From: Turritopsis dohrnii
Lineage: Eukaryota; Cnidaria; Hydrozoa; Anthoathecata; Oceaniidae
Reading direction: 5' to 3'
DNA: 64,000 bases
NCBI GenBank assembly: GCA_027922465.2
Contig: BQMF02000033.1
Coordinates: 248,001-312,000, forward strand
Shown here: positions 32,909-42,639 of the stretch, in pieces
Layout of the letters: every line of letters starts with the position of its first letter
How positions within the stretch are numbered: the stretch's first letter is position 1
The notes under the pieces: model-generated
The model's input: only the letters and a program-made list of their open reading frames with translations
What the model was told of the DNA's origin: nothing
Databases searched by the model: none
Position numbers and translations under genes: made by a program

Positions 32909-33701
32909 ATTCCACCTGTTCTTACGCAATGAACTGGATCGAAGCTACTGTGTATATCCTTTTGGGTAAGTCATTTGTATAAAAGAAGCTATGCCATTGT
33001 TTTGAAAACCCAGTCCATAATCATTAAGAAAAATTCTGTATAGAGTCGGCGATAATTAGTTGGTTATACATAGTAGATGTATTTTTTACGTGGTTGTTAT
33101 GCTAAGCTCGTATAGATATGTAACCCTGCAGTTTGAAAATGACGTTAGCCGTATACAAACACAAATGGAATAAAATATTAAGGCCGTAGTAAACTTATAA
33201 TGAACATTTGTTGCACAATGCAATTTGCTAGGACATTCAGTGCAACTTTACTAAAATTGACGTAAATCCTTTTAATTCAGTTGCGACGAGATTTCAGACA
33301 TTCTGAGAATGCTTCACTGTCATTTTCACTTTTGTGCAATTTTTGCCGAATTTGTTTTGACTGCATTGAATAGAGAATTTTTAATAAATGTTTCAGGTTG
33401 GATTCATTTCAATGATTGTCCGGGGGCTCCAGGGATCCCTGTATATCTGATTGCAATTGGACTCGTGTGGATGATTGATCTTGCAAGTCTTGTTTTGCTT
33501 CATGATTTTCCTGACATTTCAAGATGTGTACAATCCGCATGTGGTCTAGTCTTCACTGGTTTCAACATTGCTGGCTTCGTGATGGCTGCATCTGTGTCTA
33601 GGGAAAGTTGTCCTACAAATGTTATTATTGTCGCTCTGTGGCTTTCTGCAACTTTTACTTTTGCGTATTTTGTGTTAGAATATTGTAAACATATCAACTA
33701 A
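32909..33701 (+). CDS. TMEM272-like small multi-pass membrane protein
   Basis: Two exons with canonical splice sites: 32909-32965 (acceptor CCTTATAG, donor G|GTAAGT) and 33397-33701 (acceptor TTTCAG), TAA at 33699-33701. From the ATG at 32929 the product is about 113 residues. Four hydrophobic stretches are visible, near residues 4-15, 26-47, 57-78 and 87-108. The block IHFNDCPGAPGIPVYLIAIG, just after the first helix, matches the L-N-D-C-P-x-x-P-x-I-P-x-Y-L signature of TMEM272-like proteins, whose molecular role is not known to me. The exon starts at an acceptor and both paralogues are open upstream of the Met, so a further 5' exon is possible. A diverged copy lies at 27709-28282. I consider it a real host gene, with the exact start uncertain. 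Confidence 0.7.
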
Positions 33702-34098
33702 AATGTGGATTTATCTTTAAATACGCAGAACTTCCAAAACTAAGTTTTGGGCTTCGTTGATTGGCGCCCATATTCCACCTGCAATGTGTCACCCCAAAAA
33801 CGTTCACAAAGTGTACCAATGTTATAGAGCTCGTTTTGCTGCAACTAACTGTATCAAAGATATCATCGTTCAAAGAAATTAATGACGTCACATAATCATC
33901 CCTTAAAATTGTTAGACCAAATTTTATCCGTGTCCCATTGCCTGTATCATGAAACCCAAAATAACGTCAGTTATCCCTATCAGTTACGGAGATTTTCCGT
34001 AAACTTCGCGTTCAATTTCAGTCCCAATGCAATACACTGACATCGCGCGCAGGAAGAGGAATAATTTACGTGTGATCTAACATTGCTGACTCCTCCAT
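33702..34098. other. Anonymous DNA 3' of the TMEM272-like gene
   Basis: Presumed 3' UTR and intergenic sequence. No family recognised. Confidence 0.35.
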
Positions 34099-34560
34099 TT
34101 CTTTCACAGCTCACATCTACCGTTTTGCGTGACAGATGCACAAACAAACCATCAGACAGAGAATCGGATATTACTATATAGATCAGTCGCCAAGGCGGCT
34201 TCGCTGGTCGCCCATAATCAGTCCAAAAAATTAAATTTATAAAATGTTGTAGAGCCCAAAAATCTGATCAAAGGGAAAACTTCAACTTTTTGAACGCAAA
34301 TTTATAAAGATTTTGAATGGAAAATTCATAATTAATAAATGAATATGGAAAAACATGCCCCAAGAGAATATTAATTTCAAAAACTAAAAGTACTTCGGGT
34401 TGAATTAAAGGTAGTTTAAACTCCCTAAAGAGGCCTTCCTTTTATGACGGTATAAAAACTGAGGTGCAAAACCATGCGTCTTTTACATTGTTATAGAGTT
34501 TTTTGAGTTGTCAAACATTTATTTTTGGGTGCTCAAATGGTTCAGGAATCGGCAGTAAAA
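34099..34560 (-). mobile_element. Head-to-tail junction of two Helitron-like copies
   Basis: At 34182|34183 the minus strand reads GCCTTGGCGACTGA followed at once by TCTATATAGTAATATCCGAT. The first is the 3' hairpin plus CTGA (CTRR) of one copy, whose body extends right to about 34560; the second is the 5' end of another copy extending left to about 34099. Both match the family at 24494-26226 but are more diverged and truncated. Confidence 0.6.
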
Positions 34561-35199
34561 GCTTAGTTATCTAGCCATTTTTTATTGCAACGTTATTGAA
34601 GATCAAACTTTAACAATTTTTCGTTAATATAATGAGTACATTTTCAACTCACGAGAATGCTATGCAGGAACTCGGCCGCATTCGTGGATGCACAATAATT
34701 GGAAAAACATTTTTTTATGTTTGTGACAACATCGAGAGGTTGAATAATGCATTTAACCTCAACTTTAACGAAGATTTGTCCTACATCCCTCCTACAATGT
34801 ACTGTAAAAATTGTAGTTACAGTCTTAGTCATTTCGAATCAAGAAGCTCTACTATAAAATCAACATCAGCACATTGGACTATTCACACTAACACTGATTG
34901 TCCTACATGTGGAAGACTTGAAAAACAAGCCAGAAGTGGCCGCCCAGCCAAGAAAACTAAAATTGGACCACCGAAAGTAATGAGAAAAACTAATAACATC
35001 ATCGACAATAAGGAAATCCTCAAATTGACTCCATCGAAAACAATTCCATGAGAAGTTGTAGAAATGGTTTCACACGTGGTAAAAACAAAAATGAAACAAT
35101 CTATATTACCAAATCAAACTTTTCAATTGCAAAACAAGGAACTCTGGTAAGACGCTGTCTTAAATCATCAACACAAAATTATGCATGTAATTTTAACTA

Positions 35200-35353
35200 C
35201 CTTAAGGGAAGAAATTTTGGCGAGAATTAATTTTGGCGGATTCCAAAAATAACTACTTATGGCGGGAAGGAATATTGGCGGATTTTGGCGGTTTTTGAAG
35301 CAATCCGTCAAATCCGCCAAAATTTCTTCCCGCCAAAATTTCTTCCCTTAAGG
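35200..35353. mobile_element. 154-bp MITE with TA target duplication
   Basis: Inverted ends start CCTTAAGGGAAGAAATTTTG (23 bp matched) and are flanked by TA (35198-35199, 35354-35355). GGCGGATT/GGCGGGAAG motifs fill the middle. A relative lies at about 60537-60637. It interrupts the transposase-like gene. Confidence 0.85.
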
Positions 35354-35883
35354 TATCATATTTTTTATAGCCATTGACTATAACAGCAATCAGTATGCAA
35401 AGGAAAGCACTTCCACTTGTCAAAGAACTATACAAAGAAGGAACACGGCAGTTAAAGATATAAGCATTTAATGCACAAACTGCGGCTGTTTTAAAAAGCA
35501 TTGAAATGGGCGAGAGAAAAAAGATTTTATGTGACATAACTTCAAGTGTCACTATTCCTGCTTCTCATATGGCTGCTATGAAAAAAGAGAACACAGTAGT
35601 GTTTAGTATATTTGAAGAAAAAGATAACTCCACTAACTTACAACTTTGTTTGAGTCGATACAGTGCAAGTGAAAATGCTACAAACATTGAAATCGAAGGG
35701 TAAGCTAATCCGTGTTTTCCTTTATGGAGACTATGAATTTCTATGTGCCATGTATGGATCGACTGGTGCAAATGGTAAGTAATTTAGGATGAATGGATGA
35801 AAACATTTTCACATTAAATTAAATAGTGCATTTTCTAAAATTTATATAATCTCAAAGGTTTTTTGTAAATATATACAGAAAGT

Positions 35884-35914
35884 ACTACTACTACTACTAC
35901 TACTACTCCTCCAA
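35884..35914. repeat. (TAC)n microsatellite
   Basis: About nine TAC/ACT units, then CTCCTCC, at the left edge of the 128-bp array. Confidence 0.9.
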
Positions 35915-35939
35915 GTTATGAACGATTTCGTGCAGCGAT

Positions 35940-37635
35940 TACATGATATCGTTGCCAAATTCGGCCAAATTCGGGCTTCCAGTTGACCAATTTTCATGAA
36001 ATTTTGCACAGAGCACAATTGAAAGGTGCTGATTTCGAATTTGACAATGATTTTGCCAGGTTTGACTAAAATTGGGCAATTTAGGCCAAATTTGGACCAA
36101 ATTTCGAAAGTTCTTCAATTTTCATAAAATTTTGCACGGGTCACATTTGAAAGGTGCTGATTTCGAATTTGACAATTGTGACGGTTTGAGGGAAAATCAT
36201 AACAAGTGATAATTTCTGATAAATTTATCAGTAAAATACTGATTAGAAAACAATAGATTTAATCAGTAATTCGTTCGATTTATCAGTAATTTGTTAGATG
36301 AATCAGTAATTACTGATAAAATAATCGGTAAATACTGATAAATAATCAGTAATTTATCAGTATTACTGATTATTTATCAGTATTACTGATTCATCGAACG
36401 AATTACTGATAAATCGAACGAATTACTGATTCATCGAACAAATTACTGATAAATCGAACAAATTACTGATAAATCGAACGAATTACTGATTATTTATCAG
36501 TATTACTGATTATTATTGCTGATAAATTTCTGATAAATTACTGATTAATTTATCAGTAATATCACTTGTTATGATTTTCCCTCAAACCGTCACAATTATT
36601 TTGCCAGGTTTGACTAAAATTGGGCAATTTAGGCCAAATTTGGACCAAATTTCGAAAGTTCTTCAATTTTCATGAAATTTCTCACGGGTCACATTTGAAA
36701 GGTGCTGATTTCGAATTTGACAATGATTCTGCCAGGTTTGACTAAAATTGGGCAATTTAGGCCAAATTTGGACCAAATTTCGAAAGTTCTTCAATTTTCA
36801 TAAAATTTGGCACGGATCACATTTGAAAGGTGCTGATTTCGAATTTGACAATGATTTTGCCAGGTTTGACTAAAATTGGGTAATTTAGGCCAAATTTGGA
36901 CCAAATTTCGAAAGCTCTTCAATTTTCATGAAATTTTGCACGGATCACCTTTAAGAGGTGCTGATTTTGAATTTGACAAAGATTTTGCAAGGTTTGACTA
37001 AAATTGGGCAATTTAGGCCAAATTTGGACCAAATTTTGAAAGTTCTTCAATTTTCATGAAATTTTCCACAGAGCACAATTGAAAGGTGCTGATTTCGAAT
37101 TTGACAATGATTTTGCCAGGTTTAACTAAAATTGAGTAATTTAGGCCAAATTTGGACCAAATTTCGAAAGTTCTTCAATTTTCATGAAATTTTGCGTGGA
37201 TCAACTTTGAGAGGTGCTGATTTCGAATTTGACAATGATTTTGCCAGGTTTTACTAAAACTGGGTGATTTAGGCCAAATTTGGACCAAATTTTGAAAGTT
37301 CTTCAATTTTCATGAAATTTTGCGTGGATAAACTTTGAGATTTCGAATTTGACAATGATTTTGCCAGGTTTGACTAAAACTGGGCAATTTAGGCCAAATT
37401 TGGGCCAAATTTTGAAAGTTCTTCAATTTTCATGAAATTTTCCACAGAGCACAATTGAAAGGTGCTGATTTCGAATTTGACAATGATTTTGCCAGGTTTA
37501 ACTAAAATTGAGTAATTTAGGCCAAATTTGGACCAAATTTCGAAAGTTCTTCAATTTTCATGAAATTTTGCGTGGATCAACTTTGAGAGGTGCTGATTTC
37601 CAATTTGACAATCATTTTGTCAGATTTGACCATAA
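35940..37635. repeat. Tandem array of a ~128-bp unit
   Basis: The unit contains GGTGCTGATTTCGAATTTGA, then GCCAGGTTTGACTAAAATTG, TTAGGCCAAATTTGGACCAA and TTCTTCAATTTTCATGAAAT. About ten copies are recognisable (GGTGCTGATTT at about 36024, 36152, 36700, 36829, 36957, 37086, 37213, 37461, 37589). One unit near 37340 has lost the GGTGCTG part. The array splits the transposase-like gene and itself contains an inserted MITE at 36177-36594. Confidence 0.9.
36177..36594. mobile_element. 418-bp palindromic MITE inserted in the 128-bp array
   Basis: Inverted ends are perfect for 35 bp, starting TGTGACGGTTTGAGGGAAAA. The interior consists almost entirely of ATTACTGATAAATCGAACGA-type direct and inverted subrepeats of about 19-20 bp, giving a large imperfect hairpin. 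It splits a unit of the surrounding array after TTTGACAAT, so its insertion point can be read exactly apart from the symmetric AATT at the edges. Confidence 0.85.
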
Positions 37636-39160
37636 TTTGGCAATTCGGCAATGTTGTATTTTTGAGACTAGATATGTATCGTTGTGCTAAGTCCTGAAGT
37701 CTTCAAGCCAAACGGCTTCTTGTTATTGATTCATATAGTTGTGCATTTAATCCTCGGGTCGTCATAGTTGCTTGTGGTGCACCATCACATTCACTGACAT
37801 GAACATTCCAAAACAGTTGCGGGGCAGATTTCCTGAAAGAACATTGGATGGCTTGTATGCAGATTTAAAGCGTTTCCAAAATACAGGGTGTAGTCCAAAT
37901 ATGGCCAAAATTTTAATAATGTTATTAGAGCAGCATTTTTTAACATCCATCAATTGATCAGGTAAATAAATGGAAAACTTCATCAGTGTTGGTACGTACT
38001 TTGAGAACATTTTTCAGGTATCAGTTCCTGGGTTGCATGTTACATTAGGTGTTTTTTTGAAAATGTTCAACATGCTTGAATCATTTTGCAATGAATTAGA
38101 CATGGATCTATCTGAGATTCTTGCACAGGAAACTTCCTCTTTTGACACTTGTTATGGCAATTTCATCGAAATATTGAAACGTAAACAACAGCTTAACATC
38201 GATATTCAAGAGTTGGAAGATCATCTTGAAATACTTCACGAAAAGGTTACATCACAAGTTGTAGCAGATAATGACAATGAACAACGAATCATCAGTCAGC
38301 ATCAGCCAGCAATTGGCCATCTAGAGAAACAAATAAAAGATAAATACGATGAAAAAGAATCTCCTGAACTTAACATAGACATGCCAGAAACATTGGTGTG
38401 TGTGCCTCATCACTTGATGTGACTTTAAATAAAATGGGTATTCAGCGTCAAGCATATCATGGAAGGAGTTTCATTGGGAATCATTGACATAAATTACTTC
38501 AGGTAAATTTATCTTGAAATTCTTACTAGTCAGAACACAGTAGCATTTTCTTTATTATATAATGTTTAAAAAATTTTAAGGGAGAAAACACTAAAGTTTT
38601 ATGCAACAGTATTCCTAATATTGCCAAACAGCATACCAACAACATCCAATTGTATAACAAATCAGAGGCTGGCATGAAGTTATTTGAAACACTCTTCATG
38701 AAATTTAGCAGATGTCACAACATTTTTAAAGCAGCAGGTCACTTGTCAGTTGAATAAATTGATTCACTTGGTGGGTACTATTTTTTACCATTATCGAATA
38801 AACAGTTATACAATATTATGCTTAAGTTTAACTTTTTTTGTAGAAATATTAATATCAGAATTTTTGGATTTTCTCCGAAAAAACTGGCCTGACATAAACA
38901 TCAGTCCAAAACTTCACATGATGGAAGATCACATGATCCCATTTCTTAGAAAATGGAAAGTCGGCTTTGGATTCTATGGAGAGCAGGGTGGAGAGAGCAT
39001 TCGTCATGCATTTAAACAAATGAAACATCGATACAGTAACATAAGAAATCCTGTAGACAGATTAAAGTATCTTATGAATCAACACTTCCTCTCTACGTAC
39101 CCTAATGCTCAACAAATCAAATTGGCAGTAAAAAGAAGAAAGTTAACAGCATCAAATTAA

Positions 39161-40829
39161 TTTATATGTGTTGTGATGTATGTATTATTACTAAAAGCAA
39201 TTACCGGTGTATCAAATTGTTATTCAGAAAAATGTGCTTCACACTATAACTTGTTGTTGGGGAGGCATAAGATATTTCACCACTTCAGGATATATTTGCC
39301 AAGCAGAAAAAAATGGCTACAGCCACAAATCCATTTACAATGTTAATGCATCTATTAACAGCCCCTTGAAAAAACTCCAGGTCATACTTATCTCCGAGGG
39401 GCTTACAAAGGAGAACCATAACAAAACTTTAAAAAGCTTCTCAAGGAAAATTCTCTAATAACCAGGGAAACTTCTGTGATTACTATGCATGTAAAAGAAT
39501 AGAAACGACGAAATACACCTTATTATTTACAGAGAGTCTTTGATTAAAGGGATTTTCATTATGATATTCTAATGGTATAGATCATGATTTCTGCGTGCAC
39601 CACGTTTAATGCCAAGTTCGTGAATATAATACGCGCTCCGCTTTATCTTAATTTCGCGTACGAAGCAGCCGTGTGGTCCAGGGAAAATAAAACCAATAAT
39701 AATAATATCAACAAGATGCCCTACCGGGCAGAAGGATTTCTGCAAGCTTTGCTGCTGAAAATGCCACAAAAATGCAACACTAGCACACTAGTCCTGCAAA
39801 ACTAAGACAGTCACATCATTCAGCTCGAGAAGCATCAGCATTAAATAAACAAAAATATTGATGCGACTGACAATGTTCGTCAAGAAAGTCAGCCTACCAT
39901 AACATAAAAAAGGGGCTTTTCTTTATGCTATCGCGGAGATCATTTATGAAGATCTGTTTTTTTGTACGAATAAGCTGAATGATTGTTACTGGATATTTGC
40001 CACCCACGTACTCCAAAAAAGTGCATCGACACAATACGAAACTTTAATTTAACCACATTAAATATAACGAATCCTATAAAAAGATTGTGTATACTGGCGG
40101 TAACCAACATATCCTTTGGGCAGCACAAACTAATATATAAAGTTTCTATATTGATTGCCTCAGAATGAAAAATATAAATATCACAATAATAATTACTTAG
40201 AAATTTAAAGCTCATATCTAATCTAAAAGTTAAAAAAAATACAACATACGTAGGGAGAAAAGAGATAAGCTGATATAGCCAGAATACATCCAAAAATTGC
40301 TACTAAATATAGTATAAATAGCTGTATAAAGTGCATATGTTGGTGATGTTGGGGAGGAGCTGAAAGGAAGCTAAGCTGAGCTTTAAAAATCCGAAAGCTT
40401 CTAAAAATTGACTTCAACCATGCATGCACATACAAAATACACGAAGGTCTTTCATATTTAAAAAGGCTTGGAGCAAAAATAAAACAAGAAATACCTTTTC
40501 TTCCACACACCATGCATGTAATTGGCACTGTTTTCATATTTTAAACTTCAAGAAAACTTCTTTCAAAAAACAGAATAACCACACTGTAATTTAATTTTGT
40601 GAACATGATAAGTTCCCAACAGTAATGCAATTCTTTACATAAAATTATAAGCTGTATTAACTTCTTTTAAAGCCATATTTCCATCAAAGAAACTTTTAGC
40701 AAACTACACACGTTCTTTCGCTGCCATTTTTAAAACGTTTTGTGGACGATCACATGGCATGGCGAAAATCAGCCAATAAACTGTCGCTATTGAAGTTAAG
40801 GTGGCTATATTAGCACCCTTTCGTAGAAA
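39161..40829. other. Anonymous DNA
   Basis: No gene supported. The frames at 39207-39458, 39584-39805 and 39940-40293 carry no family signature. Confidence 0.35.
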
Positions 40830-41150
40830 TCGGGCATTATGCACCAATCACGGTTGAGACGGCTTTTTTATGAACCAATGAAATTTGAGAAACAAATATG
40901 CGTTGGTTTGGACAGTAAGATGAAAAAAACACGGACGATCGTAAAGTATTTCTTGCTTACGCAGAAATCCAATAAAAAATTGTTATCCCTATTTGTTCCT
41001 CAGCTAAAAATGTCACGTTCAATTTGGAATGCATACATTGGTTTCCCACTGACGTCACGCACAAGAAAAGGTATAATTTTTCACACACCTCACATCTATC
41101 ATTTTGCGTAACAGACAGACAAACAAACAGAAAATCGGCTTTTACACACA
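40830..41150 (-). mobile_element. Diverged Helitron-like fragment
   Basis: The segment with CACATCTATCATTTTGCGTA, then a CAGACAAACAAACAG run and AAAATCGGCTTTTA, matches the 5' portion of the Helitron-like family at 24494-26226. The terminal TCTATATA and the 3' hairpin are not preserved. Confidence 0.5.
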
Positions 41151-42639
41151 GTTCGGCTATCGATTTGGGACAAGGTCGACTGTAACTAAAAATAGTACCA
41201 TTTCGTCATTTGGATTAATTTAATTGGCTGATTCCGTTCATCTCTCATAATGGTAGAATGAGAGCGAAAACACAAACTGCTCCTCGTGTGATGTAATGTG
41301 TGGAAGTTTGTTTCGAGAATGTAAGTACATATACACATTTAAAAAGTTAAATCTTATATTTTTTGTTATGAAAAATTGGCTATGGTTATTGGTATTTTAC
41401 TCATATTATGTCAGCCACAAATATTATGTTCTTTATGTGAAATCCACACATTTCAGCGCAGTGAAAATGTGTGCCAAAAAGTTCTTTTTTATATTAATTA
41501 TGTGGGTACAAACAGCGCAGATGGAATAAGGCTACGTTAAATTAAACTTCGTATTACAAAAGGTTTTATATACCTTTAGAATTAGTATATATCTGGTTAA
41601 ACAAAATCCTGTTGTCATGGACCCAGTGGAATTTAATGAAACAGACATTGCTGTATGTAGATCATCATTATAATATCAGCTTTGGCTTTCTAAAATTTGT
41701 AGACACCAAAAGCACTGCTTAGGCTGAAAATGTTTTGGTTTTTTGTGTATAATTTCTTAGGTAAACATGGAAATAGCGACTGGAGCTCCTGAAAGTACTT
41801 CTGAAATTGATTGTAAGATTTTAGCCTTTTAGCTTGCTTTAAAATTATTTTACTCTTCAGTTTGAGTTCTTTTGATGAATTCCATGATAACGTATATAAA
41901 CTGTTTTGATATATCTCAATCATTAGATATTAGAAATGTATTTTTTGTCAAATGAAGGCCAATTTCTGCATGCATTCCTGTCAGCATAAAGATTATTATA
42001 TATATACACCACATCCAAATCTTCTGTAAACATTGTAGGGGGGGGCCTCTTGACCCAACCATCTTCAATGTTGGATAGAACAACAATAGGCAACATTGGT
42101 GGTGGGAGGGGTCCTAAAAATTTAGCTTTGGCCAATATATGAACCATTGTTTACAGTCTCCATACAACAACTCAACTTTATCTAGTCTTCTGAGACATAC
42201 TGACATTCTATTCGAATTGAATTTGAATTGAATAAAATATATTTACCGCCAAAAAGACGGATGGGACACCCAAATGGTTATAAAACTGACTACTTAGGGC
42301 CAATTTGCGAATTTCATTGGATTAGAATGCCTAAATCTGTAAAAAAACCCCTAAACCGACAAAATTATTGGACCACCCTGCTCCAAGGTCCCTGCATTGA
42401 TATTACAATAAGCTCTTCAGGTGTGGCTCTATCTAGAATATATTTTTTAGATTTGCTTACATTGTTCCTTTTCAGTTGGTACAGTTGACATGCATGATAA
42501 TTGTGATGAAACACTTAATCACCAGGTCTATTAAGTTTGTGACATTCCTTGTTTCTAAAGTATTTTTAGTCGATTGTAATCATTCACTCAAATTGTATGT
42601 ATTAAGGGAAGTAAAAGTCACAACAAGAATCCTACCTCA
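41151..42639. other. Intergenic DNA upstream of the SWIM/KDZ gene
   Basis: No gene supported. It presumably contains the promoter of the gene starting at 42640, but I see no definite core element. A G-rich run lies at 42037-42046. Confidence 0.35.

Larger units (their letters stand above)
34632..39160 (+). pseudogene. Decayed transposase-like gene, family unassigned
   Basis: Five plus-strand pieces look like one protein. (1) 34632-35051: start Met and a zinc-finger-like set MYCKNCSYSLSHFE...W-x-x-H-x-x-x-x-CPTCGR plus a basic tail. (2) 35500-35703: a segment ending LQLCLSRYSASEN, then in another frame IRVFLYGDYEFLCAMYGSTG (about 35720-35775), resembling the V-F-x-F-G-D-Y-x-F-L-C-x-x-Y-G-L-S-G block of transposase-like proteins I have seen in Hydra and corals. 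(3) 37797-37957: NIPKQLRGRFPERTLDGLYA. (4) 37970-38422: VPGLHVTLGVFLKMFNMLES followed by a coiled coil. (5) 38845-39160: PKLHMMEDHMIPFLRKWKVG and GFYGEQGGESIRHAF. The pieces are separated by stops, a MITE and a tandem array. I cannot name the superfamily. Confidence 0.5.

Noticed and set aside
34632..39160. Treating the transposase-like pieces as one intact spliced gene
   Set aside because: Stops, a frame change around the GDYEFLC block, a MITE and a 1.7-kb satellite array lie between the pieces, and I could not find a consistent set of splice phases.
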